Assembly: GCA_015067565.1 (NCBI GenBank)
Contig: SVMF01000022.1
Span: 1 to 37,256, forward strand
DNA from: Oscillospiraceae bacterium
Lineage (GTDB): Bacteria; Bacillota; Clostridia; Oscillospirales; Oscillospiraceae
Reading direction: 5' to 3'
DNA: 37,256 bases
The notes under the pieces are model-generated. The model did not search any database, had not been told where the DNA came from, and worked only from the letters and a program-made list of their open reading frames with translations. Positions 7,871 through 15,093 of the stretch are shown here, in pieces. Every line of letters begins with the position of its first letter. Position 1 is the stretch's first letter. The position numbers were made by a program, and so were the translations under genes.

Positions 7871-8314
7871 GTATGGTATGCCGGAAAACAGGAGCTGTTC
7901 CTGCGTTGCGGCACGCTTTTCCTCACGGCACAGTTTTGCCTTGTTCCTTTGTTAAAACCATCCTGTTACCTCCTTGACTTGTTTTTCGCATTTTTATATT
8001 GTAGCCAAAATCAAGCAGTAAATTGAAAAGCTCATAAGTATTTGACACAAATAAATAATCCGCATATAGGCGCTCTCCCAAGCGAATATGCAGACTATTT
8101 CTATAATGTTACCTTATAAATGCAAAAATGTTAGCTTGGAAAGCGAGAAATGTGTAACGGAGCATCTCAGGTTAAAGAAAAGAATAGCAAAGAGCTGATT
8201 TCGTCGCCGTCGTCGTCTTGCCGACAAATTGCCGACAAGTGAAGATGGCAGGTGATGCTCGACCTATGAAAAAGTGCGGAAAATGCAAATGGCAAAAATG
8301 TTTGGAAAACATAG
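7871..8314. other. A/T-rich intergenic region with gene remnants
   Basis: No complete gene is seen between the NRPS promoter and the tRNA terminator. On the minus strand an excellent RBS (AAGGAGG) precedes ATG 7961, opening a 12-codon frame (MVLTKEQGKTVP) that stops at 7923. In the next frame the coding-like sequence continues (REEKRAATQEQLLFSGIP), suggesting the 5' end of a frameshifted, decayed gene. The rest (about 8000-8310) shows no coding signal I trust. Confidence 0.4.
7923..7961 (-). pseudogene. Start of a decayed gene with strong RBS
   Basis: AAGGAGG-TAACAGG-ATG begins a 12-residue peptide (MVLTKEQGKTVP). A shift of frame just before the stop continues a hydrophilic, coding-like sequence for about 18 more codons. 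Identity unknown. It could instead be a leader peptide, but nothing downstream supports attenuation. Confidence 0.3.
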
Positions 8315-8348
8315 CAAAAACACCAAGAATCCGAAGATTCTTGGTGTT
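8315..8348 (-). terminator. Intrinsic terminator of tRNA-fMet
   Basis: A 13-bp perfect stem, AACACCAAGAATC with GATTCTTGGTGTT, closed by a TTCG tetraloop (minus strand) and followed by TTTTTGC. It starts 5 nt after the encoded CCA end of the tRNA. Confidence 0.93.
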
Positions 8349-8353
8349 AAATC

Positions 8354-8429
8354 TGGTTGCGGAGGAGGGACTTGAACCCCCGACCTCCGGGTTATGAGCC
8401 CGACGAGCTGCCAACTGCTCTACTCCGCG
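8354..8429 (-). tRNA. Initiator tRNA-fMet (CAT)
   Basis: 76 nt including an encoded CCA end. The cloverleaf has a CAT anticodon in the loop TCATAAC. Two hallmarks of the initiator are visible: an unpaired C1-A72 at the top of the acceptor stem (CGCGGAG against CTCCGCA) and three consecutive G-C pairs in the anticodon stem (GGG/CCC). D-arm and T-arm (GGTTCAAGTCC) are normal. Its 3' end faces the accessory region at 1-8350. Confidence 0.96.
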
Positions 8430-8481
8430 ATATTGGGCTCTAAAGAACAGCACCCTGTGGTCCATTCCTTAGTGCTCATTT

Positions 8482-8510
8482 AGATTAGCACATAATTGTT
8501 GATTTGTCAA
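8482..8510 (-). promoter_or_regulatory. Promoter of tRNA-fMet
   Basis: Minus-strand TTGACA (8505-8510), 17-nt spacer, TAATCT (8482-8487), ending 53 nt before the tRNA 5' end. This and the plus-strand promoter at 8698 are what I see in the 8430-8754 gap; the rest shows no gene. Confidence 0.85.
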
Positions 8511-8697
8511 GTAAAATCTTTTGACAAGATATGACTTTTTTTGATCGTTCCATTCTATCTGTCTTTAGCGCTCCGTGTCTGTGCAAAAAGCGCATACGGT
8601 ATATGCTCCGTTTAAGTGCGTCAGGTAGCCCATTCTCCCTTGCGGATGTGTAGTTTACATCTTGAAATTACTGTTTGTAACTGTTTTGTGAAGATAC

Positions 8698-8726
8698 TTG
8701 CATTGTTGGCAGTATAATGATATAAT
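8698..8726 (+). promoter_or_regulatory. Promoter of the TIGR04255-type gene
   Basis: TTGCAT (8698-8703), 17-nt spacer and TATAAT (8721-8726); a second TATAAT overlaps the spacer at 8713-8718. The ATG follows at 8755. Confidence 0.7.
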
Positions 8727-8754
8727 AACTGCAGAAAATGAAAGGAGACCGCCC

Positions 8755-9534
8755 ATGTTTCAAGATAGTCCGCGTGTGCAGTATCGAAAGCCCCCTGTTC
8801 TGGAGGTCATTTGTCAGCTTCGATTCCCGACGATTCTCTCCATCAGCGCAAAGGAGCCTGCGGAATTTCAGGAGCTGATCCGTGGGGAATTCCCTCGTTA
8901 TTCCAAAAACATTGAAAAGCAGCCGCCGAAGGTCATGCAGGGCCCGGGCGGTATGAAAGTCGAAGAACAGCCCGGTGTCACGAACTATCAGTTCCTCTCC
9001 GCTGACGGCCGCTGGAAAGTCAATCTGACCAATCATTTCATCGCACTTGCCACGCCCGGTTACACCACTTGGGAGGAATTTGCCGGCAAGCTGGATGAAG
9101 TTCTTGCACATTTTATCGCTGTATACAAGCCAGCATTCTTCGAGCGCATCGGTCTGCGCTACATCAACGCCATCTCTCGCAAGGAGCTGGGTGTTGAGGA
9201 TCTTCCGTTCTCTGAGCTGATCCGACCGGGGTATCTCGGTCTGATGGCGGATGACGATGTGGAAGAGCGTGCTTTCCTGCGCACGATGCAGACGACAGAG
9301 GTGCGTCTGCCCGGTGGCTGCCAGCTCAAGCTCAACTGCGGCCCGGGAATGCTCAAGCGCGGTAATGTAGAGGACAAGGAAGTCAAATTCATTCTGGATA
9401 TCGACATTTTCATGGCAGGCAAGGTCGAGATGAAGCACTCAGCCGGCGCACTCACCACCGTGCACACCAACGCAAACCGCATTTTCCGCGGAGCAATCAC
9501 GGAAACGCTGCACGATGCCATGGAACCCATGTAA
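8755..9534 (+). CDS. TIGR04255 family protein
   Basis: 259 aa from ATG 8755, preceded by GAAAGGAG; a longer frame from 8698 would start inside the promoter. The protein begins with a short segment leading into PPVLEVICQLRF and has a central FFERIGLRYIN segment, the signature of TIGR04255, a sporadically distributed family of unknown function whose members are about 250-270 aa. It has no signal peptide or membrane span, so it is probably cytoplasmic. The next gene, yugP-like, starts 15 nt after its stop and shares the single upstream promoter, so the two form a short operon. No functional link between them is known to me. Confidence 0.8.
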   Translation: MFQDSPRVQYRKPPVLEVICQLRFPTILSISAKEPAEFQELIRGEFPRYSKNIEKQPPKVMQGPGGMKVEEQPGVTNYQFLSADGRWKVNLTNHFIALATPGYTTWEEFAGKLDEVLAHFIAVYKPAFFERIGLRYINAISRKELGVEDLPFSELIRPGYLGLMADDDVEERAFLRTMQTTEVRLPGGCQLKLNCGPGMLKRGNVEDKEVKFILDIDIFMAGKVEMKHSAGALTTVHTNANRIFRGAITETLHDAMEPM

Positions 9535-9549
9535 GTACGGAGGAAACCT

Positions 9550-10281
9550 ATGTTTTACTTTTACGGCATTGACTGGACCTATATCGTTCTGGTGCTGCCT
9601 GCGATTATTTTTTCCATGATCACCAGCGCAAGGGTCAACAGCACCTTCAAAAAGTACAGCCAGATGCAGAATTTAAGAGGTATGACCGGTGCGCAGGCGG
9701 CGCAGCGTGTTTTGTCCGCCAACGGTGTCAGTGGTGTGCGCATCGAGCACATCTCAGGCGATCTGACCGACCACTATGACCCGAAGACCAATGTCATCCG
9801 TCTGTCTGACAGCGTGTACAACGCGGCCACTCCTGCGGCTGTTGGTGTCGCTGCGCATGAAGCAGGCCATGCAGTGCAGTACGCCATGAATTATGCGCCC
9901 ATCAAGATCCGCGCCGCCATTGTCAATGTGACCAACATTGGCTCAAAGCTGTCCATGCCGATGATCCTGATTGGCATTGTTCTGATGGGCATACAGAGCT
10001 TATCTGCCTTCAGTGAGCTGTTTTACTACCTGGCGATCGCCGGCGTGCTGTGCTACGGTCTGTGTGTGGTATTCCAGCTTGTAACCCTGCCGGTGGAGTT
10101 CAATGCCAGCCGCCGTGCCAACGAAGCCATCGAGCAAACGAATCTGCTCGGCGAAGCCGAACGCAAGGGCGCAAAGAAGGTACTCTCAGCCGCTGCGATG
10201 ACCTATGTTGCAGCTTTGGCCGTCAGCTCCATGCAGTTTTTGAGACTGCTGCTCATGGTCACGAGCCGACGAGACGATTGA
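9550..10281 (+). CDS. yugP: YugP-type membrane zinc metallopeptidase
   Basis: 243 aa, ATG 9550 with GGAGG 7 nt upstream. Family PF04298 (neutral zinc metallopeptidase). An N-terminal membrane helix (~10-28) is followed by the segment ARVNSTFKKYSQ. The soluble part holds the zincin motif HEAGH (H103, E104, H107), preceded by VGVAA. Two hydrophobic segments (~130-150 and 158-182) and the family's LPVEFNASRRA stretch follow, where a downstream Glu supplies the third ligand in related proteins, with a final hydrophobic stretch near the C-terminus. Length is slightly above the usual ~230. It is expected to cleave membrane or membrane-proximal proteins; the substrate is unknown. Second gene of a two-gene operon, ended by a strong terminator. 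Confidence 0.92.
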   Translation: MFYFYGIDWTYIVLVLPAIIFSMITSARVNSTFKKYSQMQNLRGMTGAQAAQRVLSANGVSGVRIEHISGDLTDHYDPKTNVIRLSDSVYNAATPAAVGVAAHEAGHAVQYAMNYAPIKIRAAIVNVTNIGSKLSMPMILIGIVLMGIQSLSAFSELFYYLAIAGVLCYGLCVVFQLVTLPVEFNASRRANEAIEQTNLLGEAERKGAKKVLSAAAMTYVAALAVSSMQFLRLLLMVTSRRDD

Positions 10282-10310
10282 TCCAGCGCTCTTACAATAT
10301 CTTTTACGAA

Positions 10311-10345
10311 AAAATCCCGAGAACAACCGTTCTCGGGATTTTTTC
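10311..10345 (+). terminator. Intrinsic terminator after yugP
   Basis: Stem AAATCCCGAGAAC/GTTCTCGGGATTT with an AACC loop and a T6 run, 30 nt after the stop codon. Confidence 0.93.
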
Positions 10346-10370
10346 TTATTTCGTCATTCGGTTGTTATTT

Positions 10371-10626
10371 CATGTCTGCTGAATAAGTCGCTACTGCGGC
10401 TTATTCGCACAGCTTTGCTGTGCAATCGTGCAAAAACGGCCCTTTTAACCGTTTTTGCACGATTCAGACATGTAAACAATGCGTATTTTCACACGAGTAT
10501 CGCAAGGCTCGTGTGAAATGTGCAAGGTTTTTAGCGGTTTTACCGCAAAAACCTTGCACTTGAACAACGCAAAACAGCCCTGAAAGCCTTGGCTTGCAAG
10601 GGCTTTCGCGTTGTTCATTACGCATT
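10371..10626 (+). repeat. Structured ~256-bp repeat element, copy 1
   Basis: Same orientation and about 93-95% identical by eye to 30284-30540. It has two halves. Half one is closed by CATGTCTG (10371-10378) with CAGACATG (10465-10472) and encloses three hairpins: GAATAAG..CTTATTC, GCACAGC-TTT-GCTGTGC and ATCGTGCAAAAACGG..CCGTTTTTGCACGAT. Half two is closed by AATGCGTA (10478-10485) with TACGCATT (10619-10626) and encloses TTTCACACGAG..CTCGTGTGAAA, GTGCAAGGTTTT..AAAACCTTGCAC and GAACAACGC..GCGTTGTTC, the last containing an inner AAAGCC..GGCTTT stem. Short frames that cross it are not credible genes. It lies between convergent gene ends. Confidence 0.88.
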
Positions 10627-10650
10627 ATTTCAATGTCTACCGCAGATCCT

Positions 10651-11985
10651 TTATACCACGATACGACATTTTTCAATGCCATAGTATTCCATACACGCAA
10701 TCGCTTGCGCGTCGATGCGTTCTCCGCACACAAGGATTGGAACCGCGGGCGGACAGGTCACGCTCGGTGCAGCAAGTACCGCACCGTCACACTGCACAAT
10801 GGGACACTCGCGGCTCTCACGCGTCAGCGCCTCATACATCGGCATGACACGAACGGGGTTTGGCAGTTTTGGTGGCAATACAGCAATGGGCTGTCTGTGT
10901 TCGATGGAAGCAAGTGCCGTTTCCAAGCGCTCCAAGCCTGCCTCTCCGACCTCCGGAGTGAGCATCAGCACGAGAAAATCCGGGTCAGAAAATTCGCACA
11001 CGATATTCTGCTCTGTCAGATGCTGTGCAAGCTCGTCTCCTGTATATCCGTAGGACTTTGTTGCAATCGTCAGCTTGAGTGGCTCCTCTCCGAGGAAGCG
11101 GTAGCCAAGCGCAGAAAGACGCCGTTTGGTCTGCGCAGCCTCAGCTATAAATGCCGCCAAACGTCCCTCATAGCCTTCGCTCAGGTAGCGATTTGTCGCA
11201 TCGAGGGATTGCAGGATCAGGTACGACGGGCTGGTCGAGGCAAAGATGGACATTGCCAAATCCGCGTGCTCAAGGAAGAACCCGGGCGCACCTTTGGCGA
11301 TGTGCAAATATGCGCCTCCGGTCAGCACAGGAAGCGTTTTGTGCGCCGAATCGCAGCACAGGTCGGCCCCCAGCTGCATCGGATGTCTGCCGACAAAGCG
11401 CAGGTATGCGCCGTGCGCATTATCGACCAAGAGCAACACTCCATGCTTGTGGCAAAGTTGGGAAAGCGCCTCGATGTCGGCCACATTCCCCAGATAATCG
11501 GGGCTTGTCAGATATACCGCCGTCGGTTTGCTCTTTAAAAGTTGTTCTTCCAGCGCTGACGGTGTGATATGGCAGGACAATACCGTATCCTCTTGGCTCG
11601 GCATCAGCCATTGCACGTCGATCTGCAAAAGGGCCGCTGCCGTGACAAAGGTCTTGTGTGCATTGCGTGCAGCCAGGATCGTCGGGCGCTTGCCCATCGA
11701 CTTGGCAAAAAGCACCGCCAAATACAGCATCGCACGGATGGCAAGGGAAGATCCTTCGGTGGAATAGAGTGTTTTTGCCGTGCCAAAGATCCTGGCCACA
11801 TTTTCCTGACTTTGGCGGAGGATCCCCGTGGCATGGTAGAGCACGTCCGCACCCTCGATTTCGGTCAGGTCGAGGGCCTCTGCGCCCAGCGGCCCCGTAC
11901 CCTTATGTCCGGGCATATGCAGCCGCAGGGCACTTCGCTCGGCATATTGCCGCACAAAATCAACAATCGGTGTTTGCATCGGCAT
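10651..11985 (-). CDS. PLP-dependent Orn/Lys/Arg decarboxylase family protein
   Basis: 444 aa from ATG 11985 (MPMQTPIVDF; a second ATG at 11979 is as good); the frame extending to 12162 lies inside the upstream gene and is not used. Fold type I aminotransferase-like domain: early HMPGHKG, then a GSSLA segment, DNAHGA (PLP-ring Asp) and the Schiff-base lysine in DSAHKTLPVLTGG (K216). A C-terminal small domain ends CMEYYGIEKCRIV, as in the group-III clostridial decarboxylases (YaaO/SpeA-like). The substrate (ornithine, lysine, arginine or another) cannot be read. It is a little shorter than the usual ~480 aa. The start overlaps the end of scfB by 26 nt, implying translational coupling. In many Firmicutes this gene lies near holB/ricT; here it lies with the SCIFF genes. 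Confidence 0.88.
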   Translation of the reverse strand: MPMQTPIVDFVRQYAERSALRLHMPGHKGTGPLGAEALDLTEIEGADVLYHATGILRQSQENVARIFGTAKTLYSTEGSSLAIRAMLYLAVLFAKSMGKRPTILAARNAHKTFVTAAALLQIDVQWLMPSQEDTVLSCHITPSALEEQLLKSKPTAVYLTSPDYLGNVADIEALSQLCHKHGVLLLVDNAHGAYLRFVGRHPMQLGADLCCDSAHKTLPVLTGGAYLHIAKGAPGFFLEHADLAMSIFASTSPSYLILQSLDATNRYLSEGYEGRLAAFIAEAAQTKRRLSALGYRFLGEEPLKLTIATKSYGYTGDELAQHLTEQNIVCEFSDPDFLVLMLTPEVGEAGLERLETALASIEHRQPIAVLPPKLPNPVRVMPMYEALTRESRECPIVQCDGAVLAAPSVTCPPAVPILVCGERIDAQAIACMEYYGIEKCRIVV

Positions 11986-13348
11986 CCAGGGTCTTTGCAG
12001 CCTCAAGCATAATCGCGCACTCCATACGCTTGCGGAACAGCTCGCAGCCGGATTTATACACGCCGGTAATCGCACCGGTGGCATGGTAGGCATTTGCGGC
12101 ACAGCCGCCGGAGCAGTAGAGCTTTGCCCAGCAATTGGCACACTCAGGACGGGTATAGACATTGCAGGAGGCGAACTCGCTCTGAATTTCCTTGTTGGTC
12201 ACTCCCTGCCAGATGTCGCCCAGCTTGAACTTCTCGTCACCGACGAACTGATGGCACGGATACAGATCGCCCCACGGGGTCACTGCCATATATTCCGTGC
12301 CGGAGCCGCAGCCGGACACGCGCTTGTAGATGCACGGGCCACCCTTGAGGTCGATCATGTAATGGTAGAAGGTAAAAGGCTTCCCCTCGCGATGGCGGCG
12401 CAACATCAGCTCTGCAAGCTGCTCATACTGCTCCATCACGATCGGCAAATCCTCGGCTGTCAGAGCCGACGGCGACGACGGATCACAGACGACAGGCTCC
12501 ATGCTCAGCTCGGTGAAGCCGAGGTCGAGCATCGTCTCGATGTCCTTCAAAAAGTCAGGGTTGGCATGGGTGAAGGTGCCGCGCATATAGTAGTTCTTAT
12601 GGCCTCTGGCCTCGACGAGCTTCTGGAACTTCGGAACAATGCGCTCCCAGCTGCCCTTGCCTGCATAGTCGACGCGGTAACGGTCATGGATCTCCTTGCG
12701 GCCGTCAAGACTCAAAACAACATTGCTCATCTCGCGGTTGGAAAAATCGATCACATCGTCATCGATCAGAACACCATTGGTGGTCAGGGTGAAGCGGAAG
12801 TTCTTTCCACTCTCCTTCTCGCGCTGTCTTGCATAAGCAACCAGCTGCTTGACTACATCAAAATTCATCAGCGGTTCGCCGCCGAAGAAGTCCACCTCAA
12901 GATTTCTGCGGCCGGCAGAATGCTCGATCAGGAAATCCAGCGCACGCTTTCCAACCTCCAGGCTCATCACGGCACGGTCCCCTTGATATTCGCCCTGGCT
13001 TGCAAAGCAATAAGCGCAATTCAGGTTGCAGGTATGTGCCACATGCAGGCACAGAGCCTTGACCACGCCGGAGGTCTTCTGCTTCAGGGTGCCCGCCATG
13101 GGCGAGAAAATGTCGGGCGCAAAGAGCTTACCTGCCTCACGCAGCGCCTCGATCTGCTCGAAGCATTCCTCCACCTCCGCAGCGGATACTGCGGGATATT
13201 TTTCCGTAATATAGTTCAACAGCTTCCCATGCTCGGTCTGCTCGTATTGTTCGATGATGTCAAAAGCGACCTCGTCGACCACATGGACAGAGCCCGAACA
13301 GACATCCAGCACGATGTTCAGGCCGCCAAGCTTATAGCAATGTATCAT
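11960..13348 (-). CDS. scfB: SCIFF peptide maturase, radical SAM thioether-forming enzyme
   Basis: 462 aa, ATG 13348 behind ACGGAG. Order: N-terminal peptide-recognition (RRE-like) region (~1-90), radical SAM core with CNLNCAYC (C107, C111, C114) binding the SAM cluster, FFGGEP motif, and a C-terminal SPASM/twitch region rich in Cys (CIYKRVSGCGSG, YPCHQF, CNVYTRPECANCWAKLYCSGG, KSGCELF) for two auxiliary 4Fe-4S clusters. This matches the SCIFF maturase family (TIGR03974, CteB in Clostridium thermocellum), which joins Cys sulfur to a Thr residue of the SCIFF peptide. The precursor gene lies directly upstream with a terminator between them. The decarboxylase gene overlaps its 3' end. Confidence 0.95.
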   Translation of the reverse strand: MIHCYKLGGLNIVLDVCSGSVHVVDEVAFDIIEQYEQTEHGKLLNYITEKYPAVSAAEVEECFEQIEALREAGKLFAPDIFSPMAGTLKQKTSGVVKALCLHVAHTCNLNCAYCFASQGEYQGDRAVMSLEVGKRALDFLIEHSAGRRNLEVDFFGGEPLMNFDVVKQLVAYARQREKESGKNFRFTLTTNGVLIDDDVIDFSNREMSNVVLSLDGRKEIHDRYRVDYAGKGSWERIVPKFQKLVEARGHKNYYMRGTFTHANPDFLKDIETMLDLGFTELSMEPVVCDPSSPSALTAEDLPIVMEQYEQLAELMLRRHREGKPFTFYHYMIDLKGGPCIYKRVSGCGSGTEYMAVTPWGDLYPCHQFVGDEKFKLGDIWQGVTNKEIQSEFASCNVYTRPECANCWAKLYCSGGCAANAYHATGAITGVYKSGCELFRKRMECAIMLEAAKTLDADANTDC

Positions 13349-13376
13349 AATCTTACTCCGTTTCTGTTGTTATCAC

Positions 13377-13403
13377 AAAAAATGCCGCCATATGGCGGCA
13401 TTT
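13377..13403 (-). terminator. Intergenic attenuator-type terminator between scfA and scfB
   Basis: Minus-strand hairpin AAATGCCGCCA-TA-TGGCGGCATTT followed by a T run, 13 nt after the scfA stop and 29 nt before scfB. It would let the short peptide be made in excess while a fraction of transcripts read into the enzyme gene. Confidence 0.85.
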
Positions 13404-13415
13404 GGGTGCGAAATC

Positions 13416-13562
13416 TTATTTGTCCTGCTTGTTCTCGCACTGCTGATTTGCGATACCGCAGCTGGTCTTGCATGCAGACTGGCAGGAAGTCTGGCACTCA
13501 CCGCAGCCGCCCTTCTTTGCGCTCTCGCAAAGGTTCTTGGTTTCCAAAGTCTTGATCATCAT
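13416..13562 (-). CDS. scfA: SCIFF ribosomal peptide precursor (six Cys in forty-five family)
   Basis: 48 aa, ATG 13562 (a second ATG follows at once), RBS GGAGGG 8 nt upstream. The frame is too short for standard gene callers. The C-terminal half has the invariant SCIFF spacing CGEC-QTSC-QSAC-KTSC followed by C in NQQCEN: six cysteines at residues 20, 23, 27, 31, 35 and 42. A seventh Cys lies at residue 12 (NLCESAKK), in the leader-like N-terminal part. In the studied homologue one Cys is crosslinked to a Thr between the second and third repeats, and that Thr (QTSC/KTSC) is conserved here. The mature product's role is unknown. It has its own strong promoter at 13595-13623 and a terminator just after. 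Confidence 0.95.
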   Translation of the reverse strand: MMIKTLETKNLCESAKKGGCGECQTSCQSACKTSCGIANQQCENKQDK

Positions 13563-13594
13563 ATTGATAACCCTCCAAATTTATGATTTTATTT

Positions 13595-13623
13595 ATTGTA
13601 GCACATCGAAATCCATAAGTCAA
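13595..13623 (-). promoter_or_regulatory. Promoter of the scfA-scfB-decarboxylase operon
   Basis: Minus-strand TTGACT (13618-13623), 17-nt spacer, TACAAT (13595-13600), 33 nt ahead of the scfA start. Confidence 0.88.
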
Positions 13624-13659
13624 TCGCTAATCCGTAAACTTTTGGTTTTTCGGTGGCTG

Positions 13660-14940
13660 TCAGGACGGAAGCTTTGCCAAACCTGCATCGATCAGCTTTT
13701 GCAGCGACAGAAGAATGCCGAGCTTTGCGTGATACCACGTCAGGCCACCCTGAAAATAGACCGCATAAGGCGGACGGATGGGGCCGTCAGCCGACAGCTC
13801 GATGGACGAGCCCTGCACAAAGGCGCCGGCCGCCATGATGACCTCATTTTCATAGCCGGGCATCGCCCACGGCAGCGGATCGACATAGGAATCGACAGGA
13901 GCGGCCATCTGAATGCCCTTGCAAAAGGCGATCATTGCCGCTTCAGAGCCGAGTTCGACAGCCTGAATGATGTCGTGACGGGTTTCGATGCTGTTGGGAA
14001 CCACACGGAAGCCGAGTCTTTCATAGAGGTTTGCCGCAAAGATCGCACCCTTGAGCGCCGAGACCACGACCGTCGGAGCAAGAAAGAATCCCTGATAGAA
14101 TGCAGGCATCAGGCCGAGGTTTGCGCCAACCTCCTGCCCCAGGCCGGGAGCGCTGAGACGGAAGGCGCAGCGGTTGACATACTCCTTTTTGCCACAGATA
14201 TAGCCGCCGATGGGTGCCAGACCGCCGCCGGGGTTCTTGATCAGCGAGCCGACGATCATATCCGCACCGACATCGCTCGGCTCGATCGTCTCGACAAATT
14301 CGCCGTAGCAGTTGTCGACCATGCAGATGATGTCGGGCTTGAGGCTCTTGAGAAAAGCGATCAGCTCCCCGATCTGCTTGACCGAGAAGGTCGGGCGGGT
14401 CGCATAGCCCTTGCTGCGCTGAATGGTCGCCATTTTGGTCTTTTCATTGACGCAGGCGCGGATGGCATCATAGTCAAATGTGCCGTCGGCCTTCAGGTCG
14501 GCCTGACGGTAAGAAACACCGTACTCCTTGAGCGAGCAGGTCGACGGACGGATGCCGATCACCTCCTCGAGGGTGTCATACGGAGCGCCGACCGGGGACA
14601 AAAGCTCATCTCCCGGCAAGAGGTTGGCCGACAGCGCAACCGTCAGCGCGTGGGTTCCGCAGGTGATCTGCGGTCGCACCAGTGCCGCCTCTGTATGGAA
14701 GGTGTCGGCATAGATGCGCTCTAAATTGTCACGGCCCACATCATCGTAGCCGTAGCCGGTCGTCGCGGCAAAATATGACGCGCCGACGCGGTTTTTCTGC
14801 ATGGCCGCAAGCACCTTGGCCTGATTGTACTCGGCCACAGCATCAACCTCAGCGAAGCGTTCCTTCAGATCACGAAGGATCTGTTCGCCGTACCCATAAA
14901 CCTCGGCCGAAACACCGAGCTTGTCATACATCTGTTTCAT
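13660..14940 (-). CDS. Methionine gamma-lyase family (aluminum resistance-type) PLP enzyme
   Basis: 426 aa from ATG 14940 with RBS AAGGAG 7 nt upstream; the frame to 15003 would overlap the promoter. Matches Met_gamma_lyase/Alum_res (PF06838): QITCGTHAL near 100, LLPGDELLSPVGAPYDTLEEV, CMVDNCYGEF with the PLP-contacting Asp, the Schiff-base lysine in GSLIKNPGGG, and a late ..GPIRPPYAVYFQGGLTW segment. Family members are ~410-430 aa and are annotated as cystathionine or methionine lyase-like, but the physiological substrate is not settled; an old link to aluminum resistance is weak. It stands alone with its own consensus promoter. In many clostridia it lies near hfq/miaA, which are not seen here. 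Confidence 0.92.
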   Translation of the reverse strand: MKQMYDKLGVSAEVYGYGEQILRDLKERFAEVDAVAEYNQAKVLAAMQKNRVGASYFAATTGYGYDDVGRDNLERIYADTFHTEAALVRPQITCGTHALTVALSANLLPGDELLSPVGAPYDTLEEVIGIRPSTCSLKEYGVSYRQADLKADGTFDYDAIRACVNEKTKMATIQRSKGYATRPTFSVKQIGELIAFLKSLKPDIICMVDNCYGEFVETIEPSDVGADMIVGSLIKNPGGGLAPIGGYICGKKEYVNRCAFRLSAPGLGQEVGANLGLMPAFYQGFFLAPTVVVSALKGAIFAANLYERLGFRVVPNSIETRHDIIQAVELGSEAAMIAFCKGIQMAAPVDSYVDPLPWAMPGYENEVIMAAGAFVQGSSIELSADGPIRPPYAVYFQGGLTWYHAKLGILLSLQKLIDAGLAKLPS

Positions 14941-14974
14941 TGGTTTGCTCCTTGTATCACTGTTATACGAAAGA

Positions 14975-15003
14975 ATTATAGCGACCGGCGGCGCATTTGT
15001 CAA
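14975..15003 (-). promoter_or_regulatory. Consensus promoter of the methionine gamma-lyase family gene
   Basis: Minus-strand TTGACA (14998-15003), 17-nt spacer, TATAAT (14975-14980): both hexamers perfect. Confidence 0.93.
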
Positions 15004-15093
15004 TACAGCCGCCTAAGAGAGAGGCACCTAAATGCCACGAAGCCATAAATTCCGATTTTTGCTGAGATAAGTACGCAAATTCATTTCATATTT

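Noticed and set aside
8172-8465. 97-aa minus-strand frame over the tRNA-fMet gene
   Set aside because: It is a translation of the tRNA and its terminator, a common spurious ORF.
10464-10733. Small frames across the structured repeat (also 30378-30563 at copy 2)
   Set aside because: Both copies translate to similar peptides only because the DNA is repeated; no RBS, and the stems explain the conservation.
12083-13555. 490-aa plus-strand open frame opposite scfB
   Set aside because: It is antisense to a gene with clear radical SAM motifs, has no RBS and encodes low-complexity His/Leu/Ala-rich sequence typical of a mirror frame.
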